Source: Achromobacter deleyi (GTDB lineage: Bacteria > Pseudomonadota > Gammaproteobacteria > Burkholderiales > Burkholderiaceae_B). From it: a stretch of 64,000 bases of DNA. Below, in pieces: positions 54,493 through 63,639 of this stretch. Both the position numbers and the translations under genes were made by a program. Below the pieces are notes generated by a model that was given only the letters and a program-made list of their open reading frames with translations, did not search any database and was not told where the DNA came from. The stretch spans positions 62,001 to 126,000 of the forward strand of contig NZ_CADIJO010000002.1 in NCBI RefSeq assembly GCF_902859705.1. Direction: 5' to 3'. Position 1 is the stretch's first letter. Each line of letters starts with the position of its first letter.

Positions 54493-55908
54493 ATGAATTT
54501 GCTGAGCGATTTGCAGTCCCTTCTGGGCGCGTCCCATGTGCTGACCGGCGCGGACGCCGATTCCTACGTGCTCGACTGGCGCCGGCGCTATCGGGGCGCG
54601 GCGCTGGCGGTGATCCGCCCGGGATCCACCCAGGAAGTGGCCGACGCCATCAAGCTGTGCGCCCGCCACGGCGTGCCGGTGGTGCCGCAAGGCGGCAACA
54701 CCGGTCTGTGCGGCGGCGCCACGCCCGACGATTCCGGCAGCGCCGTGGTGCTGTCCACCGCCCGCCTGACCCGGGTGCGCGCGCTGGATACCGACAACGA
54801 CACCATCACGGTAGAAGCCGGCTGCATCCTGCAAGCGGTGCAAGAGGCCGCGGCCAACGCGGGCCGGCTGTTCCCGCTGAGTCTTGCGGCCGAAGGCAGC
54901 TGCACCATCGGCGGCAACCTGGCCACCAATGCCGGCGGCACGCAAGTGCTGCGCTACGGCAACACGCGCGACCTGACCCTGGGGCTGGAAGTCGTGACCG
55001 CCGAAGGCGAGATCTGGGACGGCCTGCGTGGCCTGCGCAAGGACAACACCGGCTACGACCTGCGCGACCTGTACATCGGCAGCGAGGGCACGCTGGGCAT
55101 CATCACCGCGGCCACGCTCAAGCTGTTTCCGCGGCCGGTGGCCTCGTGTACGGCGCTGCTCACGCTGGACAGCATCGACAACGCGGTGGAACTGCTGTCA
55201 CGCGCCCGCGCCGGCTTTGGCGCCGCGCTGACCGGCTTCGAACTGATGAGCGGCGATTGCCTGCAAGCGGTGGTGCGGCTGTTTCCGCAACAGCGCCTGC
55301 CATTTGACGGTGAATCCGCCGCATCGCCCTGGTTCGCGCTGCTGGAACTGTCCGACAGCGAAAGCGAGACCCATGCGCGCGAGCGCTTTGAAACGGTGCT
55401 GGGCGAGGCCATCGAGGTCGGCCTGGTGAACGATGCCGCCATTGCCGCCAATGTGGCGCAGAGCAAGGCGTTGTGGCACCTGCGCGAAAGCATTCCGCTG
55501 GCCGAGGCCGAGCTGGGCAAGTCCGTCAAGCACGATGTGTCGATTCCCATATCGGCCATCGCCGGTTTCGTGCACAAGACCAATGCGCTGCTGCAGGCGC
55601 GTTTTCCGGGGGTGCGGCACGTGATCTTCGGCCATCTGGGCGATGGCAACTTGCATTACAACGTAGCCAATGCGCCGGGCCAGACCGAAGCCGAACTGCT
55701 GGCGCTGCAAAGCGACGTCTATGGCGTGGTGCACGACAGCGTGCATGCCCACGCGGGCTCGATCAGCGCCGAGCATGGCGTTGGCCAGCTCAAGCGCGAC
55801 GAGCTGCCGCGCTACAAGAGTCCGGTCGAGCTGGCGCTGATGCGCCGCATCAAGCGCGCGCTCGACCCGCAAGGCCTGATGAATCCCGGCAAGGTGCTGC
55901 AAGCCTGA
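54493..55908 (+). CDS. FAD-linked D-2-hydroxyacid dehydrogenase (GlcD/D2HGDH type)
   Basis: A 471-residue flavoprotein of the vanillyl-alcohol-oxidase fold. The FAD-binding PCMH domain carries VVPQGGNTGLCGGATP and LSLAAEGSCTIGGNLATNAGG; the C-terminal half has the metal/substrate motifs IFGHLGDGNLHYN and EHGVGQLKRDELPRYKS. This pattern is shared by D-2-hydroxyglutarate and D-lactate dehydrogenases; the exact acid is not decided by sequence alone. The ATG at 54493 begins MNLLSDLQSLLG, the usual family start; the longer frame adds 16 residues. It probably passes electrons to the quinone pool or an electron-transfer flavoprotein. Confidence 0.9.
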   Translation: MNLLSDLQSLLGASHVLTGADADSYVLDWRRRYRGAALAVIRPGSTQEVADAIKLCARHGVPVVPQGGNTGLCGGATPDDSGSAVVLSTARLTRVRALDTDNDTITVEAGCILQAVQEAAANAGRLFPLSLAAEGSCTIGGNLATNAGGTQVLRYGNTRDLTLGLEVVTAEGEIWDGLRGLRKDNTGYDLRDLYIGSEGTLGIITAATLKLFPRPVASCTALLTLDSIDNAVELLSRARAGFGAALTGFELMSGDCLQAVVRLFPQQRLPFDGESAASPWFALLELSDSESETHARERFETVLGEAIEVGLVNDAAIAANVAQSKALWHLRESIPLAEAELGKSVKHDVSIPISAIAGFVHKTNALLQARFPGVRHVIFGHLGDGNLHYNVANAPGQTEAELLALQSDVYGVVHDSVHAHAGSISAEHGVGQLKRDELPRYKSPVELALMRRIKRALDPQGLMNPGKVLQA

Positions 55909-55948
55909 GGCGGGGCGCTCAACCTTTCTTTCCATGGGGAATGCAAAT

Positions 55949-56662
55949 ATGGCGGCCAGTTCCGCAGCGGGGGCGAACCAACGGATCCTGATCGTCGAAG
56001 ACGATCACATCATCGCCGGCAATCTGTACACGTTCCTGGAAGCGCGCAAGTTCCTGCCGGACGTGGCCTACAGCGGTCCGGCCGCGCTCAAGCGCCTGGA
56101 CGAGCAGCGTTTCGACGCGATGATCCTGGATATCGGCCTGCCGGGCATGGACGGCAACGCGGTGCTGCATGCGCTGCGCAACGAGAAACGCTTGCCGCTG
56201 CCGGTGCTGGTGCTGACCGCGCGCGACAGCCTTGAAGACAAGCTGGCGGGCTTTTCGCATGGCGCCGACGATTACCTGACCAAGCCGTTCGCGCTGCTGG
56301 AAGTCGAAGCCCGCCTGCTGGCCCTGATCCAGCGCGCCAAGGGTTCCACCGTGGACACGGTGCGGGTGTTCGGCGACCTGCAATACGACACGCGCAGCCG
56401 CATGGTGTCCATCGCCGGCAAGCCGGTGCACCTGACGCGCAAGGCGACCATCATTCTTGAAGCGCTGCTGCGCGATCCGGGCCGGGTAGTGTCGCGCGAA
56501 GAACTCGAAGCGCAGCTGTGGGGCAGCGAGCCGCCGTCTTCCGATGCTTTGCGCAGCCAGGTTCACCTGCTGCGCCTGGCACTGGCCGATGCCGGCTTCG
56601 ATGGCATCGAAACGCTGCACGGCACCGGCTGGCGGCTGGTGGCGAGCGGAGCGGCCGCATGA
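55949..56662 (+). CDS. OmpR-family response regulator
   Basis: A two-domain regulator of about 237 residues. The receiver has the acidic pair in ILIVEDDH, the phosphoacceptor at about D61 (MILDIGLPGMDG) and the conserved Lys in DDYLTKPF. The C-terminal winged helix follows with LTRKATIILEALL and RSQVHLLRLAL. I prefer the ATG at 55949, which has GGGGA 8 bp upstream; the ATG at 55934 would add five residues with no ribosome site. The stop overlaps the start of the kinase gene (ATGA), so the pair is coupled. Targets are unknown; the PAP2 gene downstream is a candidate. Confidence 0.93.
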   Translation: MAASSAAGANQRILIVEDDHIIAGNLYTFLEARKFLPDVAYSGPAALKRLDEQRFDAMILDIGLPGMDGNAVLHALRNEKRLPLPVLVLTARDSLEDKLAGFSHGADDYLTKPFALLEVEARLLALIQRAKGSTVDTVRVFGDLQYDTRSRMVSIAGKPVHLTRKATIILEALLRDPGRVVSREELEAQLWGSEPPSSDALRSQVHLLRLALADAGFDGIETLHGTGWRLVASGAAA

Positions 56663-57990
56663 ATCGGCCCTCGACCGGGGCCGGCACCCTGACCCAACGC
56701 GTGGTGTGGGCGCTGACGGGCACCGTGGCGCTGTTCGTCACGGCGCTGGCGCTGCTGGCCTACCTGACGTTCGACCAGATGGAAGACGATCTGGTCAACG
56801 ACATCCTCAACACCGAAATGGACCGCCTGGTGCAGCACGCGCGCACCAGCGACCAGTTCCTGCCGCGCCGCGGCGCCCGCGAGCTGGGCGGGTCCATGCG
56901 TGCCTGGCTCAGCGTCGACGGCCAGCCGCCCATCGGCATGCCTGAAGAAATCCGCGGGCTGGACAACGGCCTGCACCTGATCGAACCCGGCGCCTACACC
57001 TGGCACGTGATGGTGGCCGAAACCGGCACCGGCAAGGTGTACCTGCTGTACGACGCGACCGACAACGAAGAGCGGGTGCATGATTTCGGCCTGATCGTGC
57101 TGGGGGTGGGGGCGATCTGCGTGGTGGGCGCTTACGCCTTGTCGCGACGAGTGGCGGCGGTGGCGGTGGGGCCGTTGCTGGACCTGACCGACCGATTGTC
57201 GACCTGGGCGCCGGGGGCGCCCGACCTGGCCGTGACCCGCGACGACGAGGCGGGCCGACTGATCGAGGCCTTCAACCGGGTGCAGAACCAGGTCGACCGG
57301 TCGATCGCGCGCGAGCGCGAATTCGCCGGCAATCTCAGCCACGAGGTCCGTACCCCGCTCGCGGCCATCCGGTCCGATAGCGAACTGATGCTGCTGACGC
57401 AGGAATTGACCGCCGACCAGCGCCAGCGGCTGACGCGGGTGGTGGATAACGTCGACGACGTCATCGTCTGCCTGGAAAGCGCGCGCGCCATGGCCCGCGA
57501 CCAGATGCGTCCGCCCGAACCGGTCGACCTGGGCGAATGCATGCTGGATGCCTGGCGGGGCTATGAAACGCAGGCCGGCCTGGCCGAACTGCGCTTTGAC
57601 AATCGCATCGAGCCTGACCACATCCGCATTCTGGACCGCTATGCGCTGCTGACCGTGCTGCGCAACCTGGTGCGCAATGCCGTCGAGCATGCTGCACCGG
57701 CCACCCTGACGGCCAGCCTGGACGCCGACGGCGCCTTGCTGCTCAGCGACGACGGCAAGGGCATCGCGGCCGACGACCTGCCGTTCCTGTTCCGCCGGTA
57801 TTACAGCGGCCGGATGCGCGATTCCGGCATGGCCGGGCGCGACGAAACCGCGCGCGGGCTGGGGCTGGCGATCGCCAAGCGGGTCTGCGACATGCAGGGC
57901 TGGACGCTGACGGTGGATTCCTCTCGCGAGGGCGAGCAGCGCGGTACGCGCTTCACGCTGCGGTTGGACGCGGCCACTGTCACGGCCTGA
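56659..57990 (+). CDS. Membrane sensor histidine kinase
   Basis: A 443-residue kinase, partner of the response regulator just upstream. TM1 is about residues 14-37, a periplasmic sensor of roughly 95 residues follows, then TM2 about 135-157. The kinase core has the phosphoacceptor at about H228 in GNLSHEVRTPLAAIRSD, the N box NLVRNAVEHA, and a G box DDGKGIAADDLPFLF and GLGLAIAKRV. Sensor content is not recognisable. It is followed by 98 bp and the PAP2 gene on the same strand. Confidence 0.93.
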   Translation: MNRPSTGAGTLTQRVVWALTGTVALFVTALALLAYLTFDQMEDDLVNDILNTEMDRLVQHARTSDQFLPRRGARELGGSMRAWLSVDGQPPIGMPEEIRGLDNGLHLIEPGAYTWHVMVAETGTGKVYLLYDATDNEERVHDFGLIVLGVGAICVVGAYALSRRVAAVAVGPLLDLTDRLSTWAPGAPDLAVTRDDEAGRLIEAFNRVQNQVDRSIAREREFAGNLSHEVRTPLAAIRSDSELMLLTQELTADQRQRLTRVVDNVDDVIVCLESARAMARDQMRPPEPVDLGECMLDAWRGYETQAGLAELRFDNRIEPDHIRILDRYALLTVLRNLVRNAVEHAAPATLTASLDADGALLLSDDGKGIAADDLPFLFRRYYSGRMRDSGMAGRDETARGLGLAIAKRVCDMQGWTLTVDSSREGEQRGTRFTLRLDAATVTA

Positions 57991-58088
57991 ACGGACGGCG
58001 TGAACAAGGCGTGCGAATTTGACGAATTTTCGACTATCGCACGCCTAAGCTGTCCGCTCCGGCCGACCGCCACCGCACTACCTCCTAC

Positions 58089-58877
58089 ATGTCCCCGTTA
58101 TCCCTGCCCGCGGCCGCTCGGCCGACGCCAGTCGCCTATTTCTTCACGCACGTCATGGGCGTGACCCTGATCCTGGCCTGCCTGGCCTGGTGGGCGAACG
58201 CCTCCGGGCTGGACCTGGCGATCGGGCGGGCGCTGTTCAGCCCGGCATTGGACGACTTTCCCCTGCATACCAACCGATGGCTGGAACTGGTCGGGCACCG
58301 CATGGTGCTGGCCCTGCCCATCGGCATAGCCCTGGCCGCGGTGGCGGTGGCCGCCGCCAGCTACCGCATTCCCGCCTGGCGGCCCCTGCGCGGTCCGGCC
58401 CTGGCGATTGCCCTGACCTGCCTGGTGGGGCAATTGCTGGTCAACCAGCTCAAGCACTACACCACCTTGCCGCGGCCCTACGACCTGGACACGCTGGGCG
58501 GCTACACGCCGTATCCGGCGTCCTGGTGGACCTGGGACCGCACCAAGGCCGGCGGCGCCTTGCCCAGCGGCCATGCCGGCGCCGGTTATTCCATGCTGGC
58601 CCTGTACTTCGCCGGCTGGGCCGCGGGCCGGCCGAACTGGCGCTGGGGCGGGTTGGCGATAGGGATCATCGCCGGGGTGGCGTTTTCGGTCGTGCGCATC
58701 CTGCAGGGCGCGCACTTCCTGAGCCAGACGCTCTGGTCCGCGGCCTTGATGTGGCTGCTGGCCGCGCTGTTCTTCTGGCCGGTGCTGCGGGGACGGAGCG
58801 CTGGCGGACCGTCCCCGGTGGCGACGGTTCAGTTGAGCAGCACGCCGGGCAGCCATAGCGAGAACGCGGGCACATAG
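58089..58877 (+). CDS. PAP2-family membrane phosphatase
   Basis: A 262-residue inner-membrane phosphatase with about six helices. The three PAP2 signatures are present: KHYTTLPRP (K-x6-RP), LPSGHAGAGYS (PSGH) and RILQGAHFLSQ (R-x5-H-x3-D), but in the third the usual Asp is Gln. That Asp normally supports the nucleophilic His, so activity or specificity may be altered. Members dephosphorylate undecaprenyl pyrophosphate, phosphatidylglycerol phosphate or lipid A. Its place after a two-component system suggests regulated envelope remodelling, as in LpxE/LpxT-like cases. Its 3-prime end overlaps the convergent TRAP gene by 49 bp. Confidence 0.87.
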   Translation: MSPLSLPAAARPTPVAYFFTHVMGVTLILACLAWWANASGLDLAIGRALFSPALDDFPLHTNRWLELVGHRMVLALPIGIALAAVAVAAASYRIPAWRPLRGPALAIALTCLVGQLLVNQLKHYTTLPRPYDLDTLGGYTPYPASWWTWDRTKAGGALPSGHAGAGYSMLALYFAGWAAGRPNWRWGGLAIGIIAGVAFSVVRILQGAHFLSQTLWSAALMWLLAALFFWPVLRGRSAGGPSPVATVQLSSTPGSHSENAGT

Positions 58878-60112
58878 GTCACCAGCCCCAGGGCCGCGAT
58901 CAGCGCCCCGTAGAACGGCCAGATCGTCCGCATCACCGTGCCCACCGAAACGCCGCCGATGGCGCAGCCCACGAACTGGGTGGTGCCGACCGGCGGCGTG
59001 TTCAGCCCCAGGGCGCAGTTCAGCAGCATCACGATGCCAAACTGCACCGGCCCCATCCCGTACTGCATGCAGATCGGCAGGAAGATCGGCGTGCAGATCA
59101 GGATGGTGGCGGCCATGTCCAGGAAGGTGCCGAGCACGAACAGGATGACGTTGACCATCAGGAAGATGGCCCAGGGGCTGGTGGACACGGACGCCATCAG
59201 TTCGCCGGTCTTTTCGGCCACGCCGTAGAAGCTGATCAGGTAGCCGAAGGTGGCTGAAATGCCGATCAGCAGCAACACCACCCCCGTCGTCTTGACCGCC
59301 TTGCTGGCGGCGCGCACGAACTGGTCCCAGGTCAGCGAGCGATAGACGAAGATGGTCAGCGCCAGCGCATACAGCACCGCCACCGCCGCCGATTCCGTCG
59401 CGGTGAACACGCCGCTCAGGATGCCCGCGATGATCAGCACCACCACGAACAGGCCCGGCGTTGCGGCGACCAGCGAGCGCCCGACGATGGTCCAGCCCGG
59501 AAACGTGCCTGCCGGGTAGCCGCGGCTGCGCGCCACGAAGTAGGCCGCGGCCAGGTTGCACAGCGTCAGGATCAGCGCGGGGATGACGCCTGCGGCGATC
59601 AGGGCGGCAATCGATACCTTGCCGCCCGCCGCCAGCGTATAGATGATGATGTTGTGGCTGGTGGGCATCAGCGCGCCGACCAGCGCCGCGTGGGTCGTGA
59701 CGTTGACGGCGTAGTCGGCGTGGTAGCCCTCGCGCTTCATCATGGGGATCATCACCGAGCCCATCGCCGAGACGTCTGCCACCGGCGATCCCGACACGCC
59801 GCCAAAGAGGGTGCACGCCACCACGTTGGACATGCCCAGGCCGCCGCGCACGTGCCCCACCAGCGATTTGGCGAAGGCCACGATGCGGTCGGCGATGCCG
59901 CCGTACAGCATCAGTTCGCCGGTGAAGATGAAGAACGGGATGGCCAGGAACGAGAACGCGTTCATGCCCGAGGTCATCTGCTGGAAGGCGACCGCCAGCG
60001 GCAGGTCTTCGTACATGATGGCCGTGATGGACGACAGGCCGATGGCGAAGGCCACCGGCACGCCGATCACCAGGAACCCCATGAAGGTGAATGAGAGTAG
60101 GGTCAGCGCCAT
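58829..60112 (-). CDS. dctM: TRAP transporter large permease subunit (DctM)
   Basis: A 427-residue inner-membrane protein of the DctM family, the ion-coupled channel of a TRAP importer. Family features include the start FTFMGFLVIGVPVAFAIGLS, AFSFLAIPFFIFTGELM, the FGGVSGSPVADVSAMGS motif, and LGLNTPPVGTTQFVGCAI near the end. About 12 helices are expected. Its ATG at 60112 overlaps the end of the small subunit gene. Last gene of the hexuronate directon. Confidence 0.95.
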   Translation of the reverse strand: MALTLLSFTFMGFLVIGVPVAFAIGLSSITAIMYEDLPLAVAFQQMTSGMNAFSFLAIPFFIFTGELMLYGGIADRIVAFAKSLVGHVRGGLGMSNVVACTLFGGVSGSPVADVSAMGSVMIPMMKREGYHADYAVNVTTHAALVGALMPTSHNIIIYTLAAGGKVSIAALIAAGVIPALILTLCNLAAAYFVARSRGYPAGTFPGWTIVGRSLVAATPGLFVVVLIIAGILSGVFTATESAAVAVLYALALTIFVYRSLTWDQFVRAASKAVKTTGVVLLLIGISATFGYLISFYGVAEKTGELMASVSTSPWAIFLMVNVILFVLGTFLDMAATILICTPIFLPICMQYGMGPVQFGIVMLLNCALGLNTPPVGTTQFVGCAIGGVSVGTVMRTIWPFYGALIAALGLVTYVPAFSLWLPGVLLN

Positions 60113-60666
60113 GCCGGTACCACCTTCTGGTTGCGCAGCAGGGCGATGACGTGCTCGATGGAAAAGAGCGCGATCAACGTGCCGGACAGGGCCGCGGGGA
60201 TGTATTTCCAGCCGTTGGAGATGCCCAGGTTGGGAATCTTGTAGGGCCAGACGGACTCGGCGAGCAGGGCGCAATTCCAGGCCATCAGCACCCCGAACAG
60301 CAGCACCAGCAGGTGGATGAATATCTTCAGGCGCCGCTGGCCGGCCGCGGGCAGCGCGTCCACCAGCGATTCGAAGCCGATGTGGCCGGCATCGCGCACG
60401 CCGACCGCCGCGCCCAGCATGGTGACGTACAGCACCAGCAGCAAGGCCAGGCTTTCGGCCCATGTGGGGGTGCTGTTCAGGACGTGGCGGCCGAAGATCT
60501 GCAGCGACACGGCGACGATCAGGCAGACCAGCCCGAATACGCTGGTCCACATGCACAGGCGCGCCAGCCGGGCGCAGCCGCGGGTGTAGGCGTCCAGCGG
60601 GGCAGCCAGGGCATGCGCCCGGCCCCCCGCCGCGACATCCGGGTCATTCGTGGAGGTAGCCAACAT
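60103..60666 (-). CDS. dctQ: TRAP transporter small permease subunit (DctQ)
   Basis: A 187-residue membrane protein with four helices: first near FGLVCLIVAVSLQIFGRHV, then the DctQ motif TWAESLALLLVLYVTMLGAAVG, and two more before the ending IALLRNQKV. It bridges the binding protein and the large subunit. It overlaps dctM by 10 bp and follows dctP by 9 bp. Confidence 0.92.
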   Translation of the reverse strand: MLATSTNDPDVAAGGRAHALAAPLDAYTRGCARLARLCMWTSVFGLVCLIVAVSLQIFGRHVLNSTPTWAESLALLLVLYVTMLGAAVGVRDAGHIGFESLVDALPAAGQRRLKIFIHLLVLLFGVLMAWNCALLAESVWPYKIPNLGISNGWKYIPAALSGTLIALFSIEHVIALLRNQKVVPAWR

Positions 60667-60675
60667 GATGTTCCC

Positions 60676-61653
60676 TTACTGGACGGCCTGGATCTTGGCG
60701 ACCAGGTCTTTCATGTCGGGCGTGGTGACGTAGCGGTCATAGACCGGCTTCATCGCCGCCTGGAACGAGGCCTTGTCGACCTCGACGATCTGCGAGCCGG
60801 CCTTCTCGACCACGGCGCGGGATTTCTGTTCGCGCTCGTCCCACAGCTTGCGCATGTAGGGCACCGATTCGCGCGCGGCCTCGCGCAGGATCTTCTGGTC
60901 GTCGGCCGACAGCTTGTCCCATTGCCGCTTCGAGAAGATCAGCATCTCGGGCGTCATGGTGTGGTCGGTCATCGCGTAGTACTTGGCCACCTCGTAGTGG
61001 TGCGCGCTTTCGTAGCTGGGGTAGTTGTTTTCGGCTGCATCCACCAGCCCGGTCTTGAGCGAGGTATAGACCTCGCCCATCGGCATTGGCGTGGCATTGC
61101 CGCCCATCGCTTCCACCATGGCGACCGACAGGTCCGACTGCTGCACGCGGATCTTCATGCCCTTGGCATCGGCCAGCGTCTTGATCGGCTTGTTGCGCGT
61201 GTACATCGAGCGCGAGCCGCTGTCGTACCAGGCCAAGCCTACGAAGCCGGCCGACTCGCACGACCGCAGGATCTGCTCGCCGATGTCGCTGTCCAGCACC
61301 TTGTGCAGGTGGTCCTTGGAGCGGAACAGGAACGGCAGCGACGGCACCCGCGTGGTCTGGCAGATGTTGTGCATGGCGGCGCTGGAGACGCGCGCCATGG
61401 CCAGCGCGCCCATCTTCACTTGTTCGATCGAATCGTCTTCGTTGCCCAGCGCGCCGCCTGCGTATACCTTGACGGTGATGCGGCCATTGGTGCGTTGCTT
61501 GACCAGTTCGCCGAATTGGCGCACGGCCTGCACGGTGGGGTAATCGTCGGGATGGATGTCCGCGGAGCGCAGCTCGGCGGCATGGGTGGCGGGAATCAGC
61601 GTCAGCAAGGCAGCCGCCGCCAGAATGGCGCGGGTCAGGGTCGGGGCAAGCAT
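60676..61653 (-). CDS. dctP: TRAP transporter substrate-binding protein (DctP)
   Basis: A 325-residue periplasmic receptor of the DctP/TAXI-type TRAP family. A signal peptide is clear (start MLAPTLTRA, hydrophobic stretch, cleavage at THAAEL). The carboxylate-binding Arg region is visible in GMKIRVQQSDL, and the start of the mature fold RSADIHPDDYPTVQAV and the segment MGEVYTSLKTGLVDAAENN are typical. GGAGG precedes the ATG. Adjacent uronate dehydrogenase and lactonase genes suggest that the ligand is a hexuronate such as glucuronate or galacturonate. Confidence 0.94.
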   Translation of the reverse strand: MLAPTLTRAILAAAALLTLIPATHAAELRSADIHPDDYPTVQAVRQFGELVKQRTNGRITVKVYAGGALGNEDDSIEQVKMGALAMARVSSAAMHNICQTTRVPSLPFLFRSKDHLHKVLDSDIGEQILRSCESAGFVGLAWYDSGSRSMYTRNKPIKTLADAKGMKIRVQQSDLSVAMVEAMGGNATPMPMGEVYTSLKTGLVDAAENNYPSYESAHHYEVAKYYAMTDHTMTPEMLIFSKRQWDKLSADDQKILREAARESVPYMRKLWDEREQKSRAVVEKAGSQIVEVDKASFQAAMKPVYDRYVTTPDMKDLVAKIQAVQ

Positions 61654-61774
61654 GTCTACCTCCGGTAGGGAGTACGGCGTTTCGTTGAGGGCCCGTGGGG
61701 CCCCGAAGCTCTTTGATATGTCGGACCTGCCTACTACACGTGCGTGGGCGCAAGAGGCGCGCCGCGGTCGGGTG

Positions 61775-62656
61775 CTAGCCGGCGCTTGCGGTTTCCTCCA
61801 GGCCCCGCGCGCCGGGGCGCAGGGCAAACACGGCGCCGGCGGCGGAGCCGGGGGCGGCGTCCGCGGGGCGGATGGATGTGACGAACAGGACGTCCAGGTC
61901 CGGTCCGCCGAAGGCGCACATCGCGACCCGCGGGGCGGGCACGTCGACGCTGCGGTCCAGCCGGCCGTCCGGCGTGTAGCGGTAGATGCGGCCCGCTTCG
62001 TTGCCGCAGATCCAGTAGCCGCCATCGGCGTCCACGGCTGCGCCGTCGGGCCGGCCGGCGGGCAGCTTCGGGATGAACACGCGGCGGTTGCTCGGCACGC
62101 CGGCGTCGGTGTCGTAGTCGTAGGCCCAGACCACCTGCCGCGCCGGATGCGAATCGGACAGGTACAGGGTGCGGCCGTCGGGGCTGAAGGCCAGGCCGTT
62201 GGGCACGATCAGGTCCGCAACCACGGCTTGCAGCGCGTCGCCGCCGTCATGCCGGTACAGGCGCCCGGCGTGGCTGGCCAGGCTCATGTCCATGACCATG
62301 GTGCCGGCCCAGAAGCGGCCCTGGCGGTCGCAGCGCCCATCGTTGAAGCGCATGCCGGGCGCCCCATGGCGTACGCGCGCCAGCGGCTGCGGCAGGCAGG
62401 GCTGCGCCGCGATCAGTGGGCCGCAGGCGTACAGGCCGTCTTCCATGGCCAGCAGCCAGCCGTCGCCGCGCGGCGCGATGCAGCCGGCCATCTGCGGTAG
62501 TGCCCAGTGGTCGATGGCGCCGCTGTCCGGCGTCCAGCGCCAGAGCGCGCGGCCAGGGATGTCGGTCCAATAGAAGGATTGGTCGGCGGCGCGCCAGACC
62601 GGGCTTTCGCCCACGCCACAGAGCTGGGTGCCGATGCGTTCAACGGAAGTCGCCAT
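61775..62656 (-). CDS. SMP-30/gluconolactonase-family lactonase
   Basis: A 293-residue six-bladed beta-propeller lactonase. The metal ligands appear as the Glu in GVGESPVWRAADQ, the Asn in MRFNDGRCDRQGRFWAG, and Asp in YLSDSHPARQVV. In this setting it should hydrolyse the aldarolactone made by the upstream uronate dehydrogenase to the open aldaric acid. The ATG at 62656 is taken because MATSVERIGTQL begins the family fold; no strong ribosome site is seen and the dehydrogenase stop is only 14 bp upstream. Confidence 0.9.
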   Translation of the reverse strand: MATSVERIGTQLCGVGESPVWRAADQSFYWTDIPGRALWRWTPDSGAIDHWALPQMAGCIAPRGDGWLLAMEDGLYACGPLIAAQPCLPQPLARVRHGAPGMRFNDGRCDRQGRFWAGTMVMDMSLASHAGRLYRHDGGDALQAVVADLIVPNGLAFSPDGRTLYLSDSHPARQVVWAYDYDTDAGVPSNRRVFIPKLPAGRPDGAAVDADGGYWICGNEAGRIYRYTPDGRLDRSVDVPAPRVAMCAFGGPDLDVLFVTSIRPADAAPGSAAGAVFALRPGARGLEETASAG

Positions 62657-62670
62657 GGCGGGGGCGGGAC

Positions 62671-63510
62671 TCAGCGGGGCGGAAAAGGGAAGGGGCCGGC
62701 TTTGACGAACGCGCCGCCCTGATAGCGGGCGGCGGGGTCGTCGGCGGGCAAGGGCGGTTGGGCTTCGACCTGGGCGCGGAAGGACTCGGACGAATCCTTG
62801 GGCGCAAAACCCAGCGCAGCGGCACGGGCGTTGTCCCACCAGTTGTCGCGGTTGGCCGAGGCGCCGTAGGCGATCAGGTGGCCGACGCCCGGCGTGAAGA
62901 GGGATCGCACCACCAGGTCGGTCAGGTCGTCGTAGCTGAGCCAGGTGACCATCATGCGCCGGTCCTTGGGCTCGGGAAACGACGAGCCGATGCGCAGGCA
63001 GACGGTCTCGATGCCGTAGCGGTCGTAGTAAAAGCGCGACAGGTTTTCGCCATAGGCCTTGCTCAGGCCATAGTAGCCGTCAGGGCGCAGCGGCACGTCG
63101 GCATCCAGCTGCGTACCCTGTTCGTAGAAGCCGATGACGTGGTTGGAGCTGGCGAACACCACGCGCCGCACGCCATGGACGCGGGCGGCTTCGTAGACGT
63201 GGTACACGCCCTGGATGTTGGCCGGCAGAATTTCTTCGAAAGAACGTTCCACGGAAACGCCGCCCAGGTGCACAATGGCGTCGACGCCGCGCACCAGTTC
63301 GGAAACGGCGGCGGCATCGGCCAGGTCGCAGGGGATGACTTCCTCGCCAGGGCCGGCAGGTGCCAGCGCCGCCACGTCGGATACCCGCAGCACATCGGCA
63401 TAGGCTTTCAAGCGTGGCCGCAGCACCTTGCCCAGGTTGCCGGCCGCGCCGGTCAATAGCAGGCGATGGCAACGCGGCGCAGCGGGCATGCGGTCGACAA
63501 CTTGGCTCAT
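62671..63510 (-). CDS. udh: Uronate dehydrogenase
   Basis: A 279-residue short-chain dehydrogenase of the extended type that oxidises D-glucuronate or D-galacturonate with NAD to the aldarolactone. The NAD motif is LLLTGAAGNLGKVL, the catalytic pair lies in YYGLSKAYGENLSR, and the uronate dehydrogenase signatures VIHLGG-like AIVHLGGVSVER, FASSNHVIGFY, IGSSFPEPKDRRMMVTWLS and the N-W-W-D-N motif near the end all match. First gene of the minus-strand hexuronate directon, divergent from the FadR-type regulator. Confidence 0.94.
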   Translation of the reverse strand: MSQVVDRMPAAPRCHRLLLTGAAGNLGKVLRPRLKAYADVLRVSDVAALAPAGPGEEVIPCDLADAAAVSELVRGVDAIVHLGGVSVERSFEEILPANIQGVYHVYEAARVHGVRRVVFASSNHVIGFYEQGTQLDADVPLRPDGYYGLSKAYGENLSRFYYDRYGIETVCLRIGSSFPEPKDRRMMVTWLSYDDLTDLVVRSLFTPGVGHLIAYGASANRDNWWDNARAAALGFAPKDSSESFRAQVEAQPPLPADDPAARYQGGAFVKAGPFPFPPR

Positions 63511-63553
63511 GGCGCAACACTCGGTGGATGGCGCAGTGGAGAGGACGTATCTG

Positions 63554-63567
63554 GTACGTTATCGTAC
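63554..63567. promoter_or_regulatory. Likely operator of the FadR-type regulator
   Basis: A palindrome GTACG-TTAT-CGTAC in the divergent udh/regulator gap, within the pattern TGGTACGTTATCGTACAA. Its size and position fit a GntR/FadR dimer site that would control both directions. Binding is inferred. Confidence 0.6.
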
Positions 63568-63580
63568 AACCTGTCCAAAG

Positions 63581-63586
63581 TATAAT
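63581..63586 (+). promoter_or_regulatory. Consensus -10 box (TATAAT) of the regulator gene
   Basis: A perfect TATAAT 54 bp before the regulator ATG. The -35 region at 17-bp spacing (GTTATC, 63558-63563) is weak and overlaps the palindromic operator, so binding there would repress. Confidence 0.5.
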
Positions 63587-63639
63587 AAGCACGAATTTTT
63601 GCAGTCAAGCTCCACGCAACCGCTTTCGGATAATCCCTG

